A DNA stretch of 64,000 nucleotides from Desulfomicrobium macestii (GCF_014873765.1 NZ_JADBGG010000014.1:40724-104723); one strand, 5' to 3'; positions 1 to 7,996 are shown, numbered from the stretch's first letter. Numbers and translations: made by a program. The notes: a model not told the origin generated them from the letters alone.

Positions 1-1
1 G

Positions 2-1909
2 GAGGAACGCAACCGCCTGCTCGAACCGATCCTGGGGGAGATTTCCGAGCAGTCGCCGCTGGAACAGTCCCGCCTGCTGAAGCTGGTGCAGGAACGCATC
101 GGCGGTGGCGTTTCGATGGCCACCCTGAAAGAGCAGATCCGCGCCATCCAGAAGGACCGCAAGGTCGAGTTCCGTAACGAAAAGAAGAAGGCCAAGCGGA
201 TGTCCGGCGCGATGCCCGGATCATGCCGCGCCCGGGTCGACGAGGTGCTGATCGACACAGAACTGGAGAACGGCGCTCCCGACTACACACTGGCCGCCGA
301 GGCCGCCTACGACTGGTTTACCGCCAACGGTGCCCAGTTCTTTCACACCCTGCAGGGCGAGCCGTTCATGTATTTCGACAACGCCATCTACTGGATGGAT
401 TCGCCGGACCGGGGCCGCAAGCGCCATTACGCGGCCATGCTCTATAAGCACACGGGCATGGTGCCGACCTCCAACGGCGGACGGACATTTTTCGAGGTGT
501 TGCCAAGCCTGGCGATGATCCGTGGCCAGGTGCGCGACCATTTTTCCTGGCTGCACACGGATGTGGCTTCCTACACCGTCTATTTCAACCTGAACAATCC
601 GGAGCACGAGATCGCCAAGATCACCCCGGACGAAATTCAGATCATGAAGAACGGCGGCAACGAGGACGGCATCATCCTGGACGGCTCGCGCAAGATGAAG
701 CCGCTGAAATTCCTGCCCGACGCCGACCTCGAAGAGGCGGACCGGCTCCTGGTCGATCTGCTGGTGGGCAACATGACCTGTCCGCAGGGGGATCGCTTTC
801 TCATCCTTTCCTGGCTCTCCTGTTTCCTGCTGATCGACTTCGCCGGGACGCGGCCCATGACTCGCTTCGAGGGCTCGGCCGGATCGGGCAAGACCACCGC
901 CAGCAAGATCACGTCGACGCTGCTTTACGGCGAGCCCCAGCACAAGAAGGCCACCGACGCGGCGAACTACACCGACGGCTCGCAGAACCCGCTCATCGTC
1001 CTCGACAACATCGAGGTCAAGCAGATGACCGAGGATCTGACCACCTTCATGCTTACCAGCATCACCGGCATCGCCAAAGAGAAGCGCAAGAGCGGCACCG
1101 ACAGCGAGACCATCACCGAGCGGACCAAGTGCCTGCTGAACACCACCGGCATCGAGCCGCTGTGCGGGGAGCTTTCGGAGATCCAATCCCGTAGTTTCGT
1201 GATCAACTTCGATGTCACCAACCAGGGCAATGACTGTTTCATCGAATCCGAGATTGTCGCGGGTATCCAGCAGCAGCGCGACCTTATCATTTCAGCCATC
1301 ATGAAGCGAACCCGGGTGGTCCTGGCCATGATGCGGGACGGCATGAGACGCCATGCCATGAAGCTTCTGCACGATGCATTGGGGAACCACGACAAACGTC
1401 GCTGCAATGAATATCTCAGCCTGATGTACCTGATGATGTTGGCTGGATCGAGCCGCCTGGAGATGGAACAGGGATTGGAAACGCTGGCACCGGCATTTGC
1501 CCGGCAGATCGAGTCGCTCAATCGGACCAGCCGGGATACGGCCAGGGAGTCGAATCATACGGCCACCGCGCTGGCGACCTTGTTCAACGCGTGGCGCACT
1601 GCGACCGAAACCAATGCGCGGGATGTTTACGGAGACCGCCGGACGGACCCGGTTCAGGAGTTCGTCCAGCGGTATCAGATCCGCTTTGAAGACGATGGAA
1701 GTTTACGGGAGGTTCTATCCCGGGATCTGTTCGTCGCCCTCAAGAGGGTTGCCAGGGATTTCGGTCTGCGTTTCGAGATGGATTCATCCCGGCAATTCGC
1801 ACAGAGGCTGGTGAATGATCTGGAAACTATCCGGGGGGCAGGATTTGAGATTGAAATCGGGCAGAAACGGTACGGCACCAAGCTCTACACAATCCGTCGC
1901 ATTGAATGA
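2..1909 (+). CDS. Phage replication primase/helicase, C-terminal part (5' end outside window)
   Basis: The reading frame is open from base 2, so the protein begins upstream of the window. An internal ATG at 86 is not a convincing start. The visible ~635 residues carry a P-loop of the form GSAGSGKTT (around nt 873-900), then a Walker-B-like stretch LIVLDN and a polar segment typical of AAA+/superfamily-3 type replicative helicases in phage and plasmid primase fusions. The N-terminal visible part has no recognisable zinc finger or TOPRIM, which would lie upstream. The expected role is origin unwinding or priming. The repeat-rich non-coding block at 3.6-4.2 kb follows after the fic gene. Helicase family assignment is from motifs only. 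Confidence 0.7.
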   Translation, partial: EERNRLLEPILGEISEQSPLEQSRLLKLVQERIGGGVSMATLKEQIRAIQKDRKVEFRNEKKKAKRMSGAMPGSCRARVDEVLIDTELENGAPDYTLAAEAAYDWFTANGAQFFHTLQGEPFMYFDNAIYWMDSPDRGRKRHYAAMLYKHTGMVPTSNGGRTFFEVLPSLAMIRGQVRDHFSWLHTDVASYTVYFNLNNPEHEIAKITPDEIQIMKNGGNEDGIILDGSRKMKPLKFLPDADLEEADRLLVDLLVGNMTCPQGDRFLILSWLSCFLLIDFAGTRPMTRFEGSAGSGKTTASKITSTLLYGEPQHKKATDAANYTDGSQNPLIVLDNIEVKQMTEDLTTFMLTSITGIAKEKRKSGTDSETITERTKCLLNTTGIEPLCGELSEIQSRSFVINFDVTNQGNDCFIESEIVAGIQQQRDLIISAIMKRTRVVLAMMRDGMRRHAMKLLHDALGNHDKRRCNEYLSLMYLMMLAGSSRLEMEQGLETLAPAFARQIESLNRTSRDTARESNHTATALATLFNAWRTATETNARDVYGDRRTDPVQEFVQRYQIRFEDDGSLREVLSRDLFVALKRVARDFGLRFEMDSSRQFAQRLVNDLETIRGAGFEIEIGQKRYGTKLYTIRRIE

Positions 1910-1940
1910 TCTGGTAGAGAGAAACGGATACCTTTTCTCT

Positions 1941-2090
1941 TCAGGGTTCCCTCCGCCGCTCTCGTAGTCGCTTGATGACCTCTGCGGCGGGCTGGATCTT
2001 GCCATCCCTGATCTGGCGTTCGCCAAGGGCAAGTATTTCTTGTAACGCAGCAGAATGTTTGCTCTGCTCGTTTTGAGCGGTTTTCTGCAT
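1941..2090 (-). CDS. Small 49-aa protein downstream of fic, antitoxin-like
   Basis: A 50-codon frame starts at ATG 2090 and ends in TGA at 1941, 24 bases after the fic stop on the same strand. The protein is charged and helical. Its end (LGERQIRDGKIQPAAEVIKRLRERR) resembles the C-terminal tails of short type II antitoxins. Fic toxins are known to pair with small inhibitory proteins, but those usually precede fic and carry the S/T-x-x-x-E-G/N motif, which this one lacks. It could be a partner of Fic or an independent tiny gene. No strong ribosome site is visible (GAGG lies 15 bases upstream). Confidence 0.4.
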   Translation of the reverse strand: MQKTAQNEQSKHSAALQEILALGERQIRDGKIQPAAEVIKRLRERRREP

Positions 2091-2114
2091 GTTCAATCTC
2101 AATTTCCTCAAAGC

Positions 2115-3623
2115 TCAGTCCCTCGCATATCCTTCCCGGACGGCGTTCTCCATGGCAGCCAACTCGTCATCGGTCAGAAATTCGAAATGCGATTCCCTCT
2201 TTCGTGCCGAAAGGCGACCATTGTTTTGCAGGCATAGCTGGATAAACAAATCGATGAGGCGGTCAGGCATATCAACGATTTCCTGAATGGCCTGCTTGGT
2301 CCTGTCGTAATTCGCCAGAAAATCGAGTTCTTCCACCAATTCGTTCTCGATGGTGAGCTTGACAAAATCATACAATGCCTCCGCCTGAGCGGTCATATCG
2401 ACGTACCTGTACAGACGCCTGGTCTCGCCCGGCACGGTCATCTGACCCAGATCGTCCAGGTCGTATTCAACCAACCGCATCAACGGGCTTGAGAACGCCT
2501 CAAGGGAGTGGTCGTAAAGCGCCGGATTTTTCAGCATGGCGGCGGAGACCGGGAACATCAGCCCTTTCGGAATCGCACCGCGCAGGAACAGGATGTTGTG
2601 AATGAGAAACCGGTGAATTCGGCCGTTGCCGTCCTCGAAGGGATGCATGAAGACGAAGCCGTAGGAGATGGCGGCGGCATGGATAATGGCTGGAACCTCG
2701 CCGTCCTTCATCACTTGATGGGCAGCGAGCAATCCCGCCATCAGTTCCGGAAGGTCGTCGGGTTTTGGACAAACAAAGTGAACGAGTTGTTTCTGGTAGG
2801 AAATCGTCTGACCAACGTAGTTCTGGTTAGCCCGATAGTCCGTGTCTCGAAATCGGGGATCGACGATGCGGTTCTGCACGTCGATCAGGAGCGGTTTTTC
2901 GCAGAAATCCTTGTGCTCGGCCATCTCCAGCAAGCCGATGAATTTCTCGGTTCGGGAGGCACTCGGCTTGATGTGTTCGATCTCGAATGAGGACTTGGTC
3001 TCTTTGTTGTACAGGTAGCTCAGTGCCCGTCTGAGCAGCTCCGGTGGATAGGAGGTCACGACCTCCTCGCACTTTTTCCGCAGGTCGATCCCCTCCATGG
3101 CGGCGAGTTTCTCGGTTCGCCGGATGATGGGACAGAAATCTTTCCCGCCAAGCAGATTGTCGATGACCCTCTGACGCTGCACGCGACGGCCGGGCGCTGC
3201 GGTGTAGTAATGGTCCGGCTCCAGCAGCGGCGTGTAATTCCCCTTGGTCAGATCCGGCAGCGGAAGTTCCCGTCCGGTCAGGAATTCATACAGGAACCAA
3301 ATTTTGCGGGCGTATTTCCCAGTCGGTTTCGAGCTGATCCAGGCCGTTATCTCATCCGCAGGGACCACGTCGAAAAGAGCCGATAGGATGCCAAGATTAA
3401 CGCCGTCGTATTTGAGGGCGAACTCCAGGTGGTCTCCCGTTCCGTCTCCGGGCCAATAGGACTGAGGATAGACGGACTCCACTTGCCCATCCTGAATAGT
3501 CGAGCGCAGCGTCCCGGTCGGGCTGACGGAGGACGTATGCCAGTTCGGCAAAGCGCTCAATCCGAAACGCGAGATCAGAATCGCATATCCCGCCAGTCGG
3601 TTCTGGTTCGTGTCCAATGTCAT
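2115..3623 (-). CDS. Fic-domain protein (probable AMP-transferase)
   Basis: This 502-residue protein has the full Fic signature HPFEDGNGRIHR near residue 330. The catalytic His and the anion-binding GNGR are intact, so nucleotide transfer (usually AMPylation) to a protein hydroxyl is expected. An SSFEIEH segment near residue 215 resembles the N-terminal autoinhibitory helix of class II Fic proteins, although the canonical E-G/N ending is altered. ATG 3623 is preceded by GAGGTG. The gene runs against the surrounding phage genes, with its own repeat-rich upstream region, which is typical of a lysogenic-conversion (moron) gene. A role in host or phage defence is possible but not shown. Confidence 0.85.
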   Translation of the reverse strand: MTLDTNQNRLAGYAILISRFGLSALPNWHTSSVSPTGTLRSTIQDGQVESVYPQSYWPGDGTGDHLEFALKYDGVNLGILSALFDVVPADEITAWISSKPTGKYARKIWFLYEFLTGRELPLPDLTKGNYTPLLEPDHYYTAAPGRRVQRQRVIDNLLGGKDFCPIIRRTEKLAAMEGIDLRKKCEEVVTSYPPELLRRALSYLYNKETKSSFEIEHIKPSASRTEKFIGLLEMAEHKDFCEKPLLIDVQNRIVDPRFRDTDYRANQNYVGQTISYQKQLVHFVCPKPDDLPELMAGLLAAHQVMKDGEVPAIIHAAAISYGFVFMHPFEDGNGRIHRFLIHNILFLRGAIPKGLMFPVSAAMLKNPALYDHSLEAFSSPLMRLVEYDLDDLGQMTVPGETRRLYRYVDMTAQAEALYDFVKLTIENELVEELDFLANYDRTKQAIQEIVDMPDRLIDLFIQLCLQNNGRLSARKRESHFEFLTDDELAAMENAVREGYARD

Positions 3624-3628
3624 AACAC

Positions 3629-3824
3629 CTCAAAAAATCGTTACGGTTCTCAAAAAACGATTACGAGAAGCCTTTAAGCTAAAAATATAGTTAAATTGGC
3701 TGCAATTTTCAAGAGAATTGTTTGAAATGCCTGGGGTGAGGTCAAAATGGGGGCGGTTCTCAAAAAACGTGTTTGCAACTAAAAATATGATTACAAATGG
3801 GCTGCACTCTCAGAAAACAGTTAC
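3629..3824. repeat. Four CTCAAAAAACG-type repeats upstream of fic
   Basis: Copies begin at 3629, 3649, 3759 and 3809, with core CTCAAAAAACG(A/T)TTAC; the fourth reads CTCAGAAAACAGTTAC. Start-to-start distances are 20, 110 and 50 bases, all multiples of ten, so they sit on about the same helical face. A second shared block, CTAAAAATAT...GGCTGCA, occurs at 3679-3704 and 3779-3805, so the region contains a diverged duplication. The nearest copy overlaps the fic leader. These look like operators for a regulator of fic, perhaps also of the rightward genes. No gene is visible in 3624-4250. Confidence 0.6.
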
Positions 3825-3863
3825 TGAGGCCGTCGGCATGCGGCGGAGGATGCACAGCCTCCG

Positions 3864-4177
3864 GTAGAAAGACCTTTCTACGCCGTAGAAAGTCCCTGGA
3901 ACCACTTTCTACGAAGTAACATGCTGGTTTAACGGTATTTTATGCAAATGCGTAGAAATGGTAGAAAGGTTTCCGGGGTCACTCCCCCTGACTCACTATT
4001 TTTTCGTGCTCTTCGACCTCGGAGTCGGCTCACGGAAAAAATTCCCATGCGGTAAGTAACTTCCATAACCTTTCTACACTTTCTACAATCATAATCATAA
4101 CCTATTGATTACAAGACTATTTTAGCTTGTAGAAAGGTGCCGTAGAAAGGGTCTGAGGCGTAGAAACCCCTTTCTAC
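3864..4177. repeat. Twelve GTAGAAA heptamers, both orientations (iteron-like block)
   Basis: GTAGAAA or its complement TTTCTAC starts at 3864, 3875, 3885, 3906, 3952, 3961, 4071, 4080, 4129, 4142, 4160 and 4171. Several pair into palindromes: 3864/3875 with 8-base arms around two bases, 3885/3906 with 9-base arms, and 4160/4171 with 7-base arms around four bases. The block is more AT-rich than the rest of the phage. Such density suggests a replication origin or a multi-site operator for a phage repressor/replication initiator. The primase/helicase gene in the same region favours an origin; the position before the first late-type gene favours an operator. Confidence 0.7.
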
Positions 4178-4181
4178 AGTT

Positions 4182-4213
4182 CCGTCACCCGCACAGGGGC
4201 TCCGGTAAGTAAC
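4182..4213 (+). promoter_or_regulatory. Phage repeated promoter-like element, copy 1
   Basis: CCGTCA, 18 bases, TAAGTAAC. It precedes the ATG at 4251 by 37 bases. A weaker relative (GGTAAGTAAC at 4051-4060 with CTCACG at 4029) lies 150 bases upstream. Spacing is identical in all eight good copies in the window. Confidence 0.65.
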
Positions 4214-4250
4214 GGGAAACGATGACTACCAACGTTTCCGGAGAATTACC

Positions 4251-5024
4251 ATGAGCCTTCTGACTACCATGATCCGTCACCTCGGCACGGATGCCCCCAA
4301 AGCCGACAGCCAAGCCTGCCTCGCTGTTTCCGAAACCTCGCAACATTGCCAGTCCCTTTTCGTCACCACCGATCTTGAAATCAAGAAGTTCGCCTGGGTC
4401 CGGACGGGTGAGATCGACATCGAGCAGAACGGTAAGGTTTTTCGTCTGTTGTCTCCTGAATACTTTGCATGGCTACGTTCCCGCATGGTCACGGCCCAAG
4501 CCGCGCACAAGGCCGGAAAGCTCCCCGAGGATGCCTGGAACACGCTGCGGCAGAGATTCAACGCCCTGCAGGAGCTGGCCATCAGGGAGTTCGACAAGGA
4601 AAGCCTGCAGGAGGTCCTGCAGGCATTTTCCCTAAAGAACTACCGGCCACCCACGCTTCGTCCCGAGCCCCAGGAGAAACCCGTCGAAGTTCCCAGAAAG
4701 GACTGGATTTATCCCGGCAACCAAGCTTGGAAATGTAAGCAGCCGGTGACTTCCCAGGCAGTCGCCAAGGTCGACGCCATCCGTGAGGAGGCCATGGCCA
4801 TGGGCTGGTCCGAGGCACGCCTCTATCAGAACCAGGGCCGCTTCCGGTTTCCCTGCGGCGAGGACTACGGTCTGGTCTGTTTCGTCGATGGCGATCAGGA
4901 GATTGGCGAGGTCACCGAGCGTTCTATCGAAATTATCCATGGGCCGAAGTCCGGGCGTCCCAGCACGCTGCGGTTCTACAACCCGGACGTGCCGCAGCCG
5001 TGGATGAAGAAAGTGGAGGATTGA
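4251..5024 (+). CDS. Phage hypothetical protein, 257 aa
   Basis: ATG 4251 has a GGAG ribosome site (CCGGAGAATTACC). The protein has no signal peptide or membrane segment. Its middle is proline- and charge-rich (about residues 130-160), and the C-terminal part looks like a compact mixed fold containing one CGEDYGL stretch. I recognise no family. It is the first gene after the GTAGAAA block and after promoter-like copy 1. It is followed three bases later by the small activator gene, so the two are probably co-transcribed and may share early or middle regulatory functions. Confidence 0.75.
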   Translation: MSLLTTMIRHLGTDAPKADSQACLAVSETSQHCQSLFVTTDLEIKKFAWVRTGEIDIEQNGKVFRLLSPEYFAWLRSRMVTAQAAHKAGKLPEDAWNTLRQRFNALQELAIREFDKESLQEVLQAFSLKNYRPPTLRPEPQEKPVEVPRKDWIYPGNQAWKCKQPVTSQAVAKVDAIREEAMAMGWSEARLYQNQGRFRFPCGEDYGLVCFVDGDQEIGEVTERSIEIIHGPKSGRPSTLRFYNPDVPQPWMKKVED

Positions 5025-5027
5025 GCC

Positions 5028-5306
5028 GTGAAGAAAAAGAAACGCTACGCCAACGCCAAGGATGTCCTGCCCGAGGAACTCTTCGAGCAGATCCAGAAGC
5101 ACTACACCGGGATTCTCTGGGTCCCGGCTCCGAGCCGCTTTTACCAGGAGCGCCGCGACCTGGTGCTTGCCCTTCATCTGCAGGGGATCAGCAGCCAGGA
5201 GATCTCCAACCTCGCTGGAGTGACCACCCGCCGGGTCAACCAGATCATCGCCGCCGAACGAAAACAGGACCGGGACCGACAGTTGGCCGCCGCTTCCGGT
5301 AAGTAA
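5028..5306 (+). CDS. Mor/CD3324-like transcription activator, 92 aa
   Basis: GTG 5028 follows the previous stop by three bases. The protein opens with a basic segment and an ANAKDVLPEELFEQIQKH stretch, then a C-terminal helix-turn-helix (VLALHLQGISSQEISNLAG then VTTRRVNQIIAAE). This layout matches the small Mor-type activators of Mu-like phages and the related CD3324 family. Mor and C proteins of Mu switch on middle and late promoters that lack a good -35 box. The last codons and TAA of this gene overlap promoter-like copy 2. I infer that it may control the repeated element; binding is not shown by sequence. Confidence 0.65.
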   Translation: MKKKKRYANAKDVLPEELFEQIQKHYTGILWVPAPSRFYQERRDLVLALHLQGISSQEISNLAGVTTRRVNQIIAAERKQDRDRQLAAASGK

Positions 5307-5307
5307 C
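5276..5307 (+). promoter_or_regulatory. Phage repeated promoter-like element, copy 2
   Basis: CCGACA, 18 bases, TAAGTAAC. The TAA stop of the activator gene (5304-5306) is part of the motif. An inverted repeat follows in the leader (GGCGGGAG 5317-5324 with CTCCCGCC 5347-5354) before the GTG at 5398. Confidence 0.65.
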
Positions 5308-5397
5308 CCCTGAACCGGCGGGAGCGCGTTTGGAGGCTAAATCGGCCTCCCGCCCCGCATCCCGGCTTGGGAAAACAATATTCGGCAGGATTTCCAC

Positions 5398-5898
5398 GTG
5401 GCACTGAACAAACCGGACAAAGAGACGCTGGACCGCTGGCACCGCAACGAGGGCAAGACCGAACCGCCCCGGCGCGGGCCTGGTGCGCCCGAGGGCAACC
5501 AGAACCGGCTGCGTCACGGCATCTTCGCCGACCGCTGTCTGACGCCGGAAGAAAAGGTCATGTTCGACGCGATCATCGACCGCCTCAACCAGGACTTCGA
5601 GTTCAACAAGTCCAGCGACTTCCTGCAAGTGGAGCTGGTGGGCGTCTACTCGGTCAAGCTGGTCCGCGCCCAGATCGAGGGGAACACCGACGCCGCCGAA
5701 AAGCTCGACCGGATGATCCGCTGCCACATGAAGGATCTCAAGACCACCAAGATTGCTCGCGAGGGTGAGGAGCCGAAAGGCCCGCAGACCTCTCCGGCGG
5801 AATGGGCGGCGGCACTGCTTGAGAAGGTGGCCGAGGCTGCCAACACCCCGGGCGCGAAACCCTCCGGCCGCAAGAAACACGGAAAGAATTGCGGATAA
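5398..5898 (+). CDS. Probable small terminase subunit (TerS-like), 166 aa
   Basis: GTG 5398 is preceded by AGGATTTCCAC. The N-terminal GAPEGNQNRLRHGIFAD stretch is characteristic of a phage protein group annotated as small terminase or terminase-associated (the GxPxGNxNAxKHG pattern), followed by a helical core. The expected role is recognition of phage DNA for packaging. The large subunit is at 8684, but a repeat array and a reversed recombinase cassette lie between the two. The start is uncertain: the gene could begin at a downstream codon. Confidence 0.55.
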   Translation: MALNKPDKETLDRWHRNEGKTEPPRRGPGAPEGNQNRLRHGIFADRCLTPEEKVMFDAIIDRLNQDFEFNKSSDFLQVELVGVYSVKLVRAQIEGNTDAAEKLDRMIRCHMKDLKTTKIAREGEEPKGPQTSPAEWAAALLEKVAEAANTPGAKPSGRKKHGKNCG

Positions 5899-6055
5899 CA
5901 CCATGGAGGGCTTTTCCGATGACCCCGGCACACGGCGACTTGCGGCAGACAGCTTCACCAGGAATTGCGGATAAGACGTGTTCCTTGCACTTTCGGAATC
6001 GGCATTCTCCGGCTGCCGATCATCATTTCCACTCCTCGACTTCCTCCAGCAGCTC

Positions 6056-6297
6056 CCGATATCCGCTTGGCATGTGTGCACATAAGCCGAGCCGCATAAC
6101 CCAAGCAGATATAGGCATGTTCACGCCGGGGCTCTCTCACACAACCCAAGTAGATATTGGCATGTCGAGACCCAGGCCGAACCGGACAAGCCCCGCAAAC
6201 AGCCATTCCTTCGGCAACGGCCCTCGCATATGCCAAGCAGATATTGCCATGTGTGTTCCGCGACTGGAGCGCACAAGCCAAGCAGTTATAGCGATGT
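6056..6297. repeat. 45-bp tandem repeat array
   Basis: The consensus CCAAGCAGATATTGGCATGT appears at 6101-6120, 6146-6165, 6233-6252 and 6278-6297. Diverged copies end near 6075 and 6209. Ends of units fall at 6075, 6120, 6165, about 6209, 6252 and 6297, so the period is about 45 bases. Read on the + strand a 15-residue period with TQADIGM-like cores appears, but this frame has no plausible start and runs into the recombinase gene, so I do not call it coding. The block fills most of the gene-free stretch 5899-6498. It may hold recombinase arm sites, or it may be a dispersed genomic repeat. Confidence 0.7.
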
Positions 6298-6498
6298 GCG
6301 GCCGACAGACAGCGAAGGAGAAATTCCGGTCAATCGATATTTCCCGCCCCACCCGGGATGTAGAGACCCTCCGTCATGATCATTCATCATCGGCGGATGT
6401 GTTCTTCTGCGGGCACTGTCATTCACTGTCTTCGACACTGTCTCGCCCAACGAAAACAGGAGCAGCCGAGGCCGCTCCCATCGTCGGGTCCGGAAGGA

Positions 6499-7413
6499 TC
6501 AAAGGCGTTCGAGGGCTTCCTCGAGCTGACCGTCCACGAGGTGGGTGTAGATCTGGGTGGTGGACACGTCCCGGTGCCCCAAGGCCCGCTGCACCACGAG
6601 CAGGTCATTGGTCGCGCCGTAGAGGTGGGTGGCGAAGGTATGCCGCAGCCCGTGCGGCGTCAGTTCCTTTTCGATCCCGGCCTTCCGCAGCCAGTGGGCG
6701 AGCCGGTTGGCTATCTGCCGCTGGCAGAGTCTGCCGTCCCGGTTCGACAGGAACAGGGCTTCCATTTCTGGGCGGCCGTGTCGACGACGCTCGGCCAGGT
6801 AACGGCGCAGCAATGTGCGGAGGTCGGTCTTGATGAACTTGACCTGCGGCACATTCCCCTTGGCCCGCACCCGCAGATGCTTGGCGTCGAGGTCGATGTC
6901 ATCCATGTCGAGCGCGGCCAGTTCACCAAGCCTGATCCCCGTGCCCAGCAACACCTCGATCATGGCGCGGTCGCGCAGCGTGGAGAAATCGGTCCGCCCC
7001 TTGAGCTCCTTGAGCAGACGTTTCTTTTCGGCGGCGGTCAGGAAGACTGGCAGCTTTCTTGGCAACCGATGCATGCGGATGGACCGGGCCGGGTTGTCAC
7101 CGACCACGCCCGTCTCGGCGGCCCAGGCGAAAAAGGCCCGCACCGCCGCCTTCATCCGATGGAGCGAGGCCGCCGAACGTGGGCCTCGCTCACTCTCAGT
7201 GACCGCCCCGGCGGAGAACACCTGGTCGAGGAACCCGACCGTGACCTCCCGGCAGACGATCCCAGGGGCCAGCTCCCCGGCCACGCGGACTACCAGGGCG
7301 AGGTCCCGGCGGTATGCGGCTATGGTCGCCGGGGAGCGTCCTTCGGCCGACAGGCGGGCACAGAACGCCTCTGTCGCGCCCGTCAGATCGAGGTCAGCCG
7401 TTCGGTTGCTCAT
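6499..7413 (-). CDS. Tyrosine recombinase/integrase, 304 aa
   Basis: This is a full-length XerC/D-sized recombinase. Residues 1-110 form the SAM-like core-binding domain. The catalytic domain shows Arg in GTGIRLGEL, HxxR in HGLRHTF, and the final His...Tyr in GHRDVSTTQIYTH, so it should be active. The gene overlaps the shorter recombinase-like gene upstream by 20 bases. The cassette is reversed relative to the phage late genes and lies between the TerS-like and TerL genes, not at an obvious prophage end. It could serve integration, dimer resolution, or be a cargo insertion. Confidence 0.9.
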   Translation of the reverse strand: MSNRTADLDLTGATEAFCARLSAEGRSPATIAAYRRDLALVVRVAGELAPGIVCREVTVGFLDQVFSAGAVTESERGPRSAASLHRMKAAVRAFFAWAAETGVVGDNPARSIRMHRLPRKLPVFLTAAEKKRLLKELKGRTDFSTLRDRAMIEVLLGTGIRLGELAALDMDDIDLDAKHLRVRAKGNVPQVKFIKTDLRTLLRRYLAERRRHGRPEMEALFLSNRDGRLCQRQIANRLAHWLRKAGIEKELTPHGLRHTFATHLYGATNDLLVVQRALGHRDVSTTQIYTHLVDGQLEEALERL

Positions 7414-7768
7414 CGCTGGACTCCTTTACCCGGCTGTGGCCCATGGGCGTGCTCTTGGGCAGCGGCAGCTCCTCGATGCGCCCCGACTCCCTGGCCCAGA
7501 CCATCATCATGCGGAACACCCGGACGGTCTTGGCGACGGTGCGCTCGGCCCGCTCCTTGCCGTCGGGGAGTTTGAGCAGCAAGTCCGACTTGTAGAACTT
7601 GCCGACCTGGGGAAGCCGGATCTCGGCGAGCTGGCGATCCGCGCCGAAGAAGGCCTCCACCGCGTCGAGGTCCTTCCGGTAGGTGTAAAGGGTCCGCTCT
7701 TTCTTTCCGGATTCCCGCAGGTAGCCGATGAAAGCCTCGGCGGCTTGATGCACGGTGCATTCGGTCAT
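7394..7768 (-). CDS. Stand-alone recombinase core-binding (SAM-like) domain protein, 124 aa
   Basis: The sequence resembles only the N-terminal phage-integrase SAM-like domain (for example FIGYLRESGKKERTLYTYRKD). It stops before any catalytic Arg, His or Tyr. It overlaps the start of the complete recombinase, which suggests coupled translation. It may be a DNA-binding partner of the neighbouring recombinase, or the remnant of a second integrase that lost its catalytic half. The frame is clean, which favours a maintained short gene. Confidence 0.7.
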   Translation of the reverse strand: MTECTVHQAAEAFIGYLRESGKKERTLYTYRKDLDAVEAFFGADRQLAEIRLPQVGKFYKSDLLLKLPDGKERAERTVAKTVRVFRMMMVWARESGRIEELPLPKSTPMGHSRVKESSDEQPNG

Positions 7769-7801
7769 GTCGATGTCTCCTTTGTCGGTGGCCCGGTGTG
7801 T

Positions 7802-7996
7802 TCAGGACAGGAACTCGTCCAGCTCCCGCAGCAGTTCCTCGACGTGGCCGAGGGAGCCGACGCTCGCCCAGGTGATGTCCGGCTGCTTCGCGTCCGCTTC
7901 GAGCTTGCCGCGAATGCCCTCGATCAGCCGGGCGATGTTCTCCTGCTTTTCTCGGTACGCCTTGAGTGCCTGCTGGCGGTTTCTGTCGTAGGTCAT
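7802..7996 (-). CDS. Small charged protein in recombinase cassette, 64 aa
   Basis: ATG 7996 has a GGAGG ribosome site (CCGGAGGCAGGCC); the longer frame beginning at 8125 lacks one. The product (MTYDRNRQQALKAYREKQ start) is helical and highly charged with no membrane segment. It is the first gene of the reversed three-gene cassette, ahead of the two recombinase genes. It may be an excisionase-like or accessory factor, but no family is recognised. Confidence 0.6.
   Translation of the reverse strand: MTYDRNRQQALKAYREKQENIARLIEGIRGKLEADAKQPDITWASVGSLGHVEELLRELDEFLS

Noticed and set aside
6056..6297. 45-bp repeats as a CRISPR array
   Set aside because: Units repeat over most of the period with no unique spacers, copies diverge, and no cas genes are near.
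5889..6833. + strand frame through the 45-bp repeats as a repeat protein gene
   Set aside because: No ribosome site, overlaps the TerS-like gene and the recombinase gene, and composition becomes shadow-like after the repeats.
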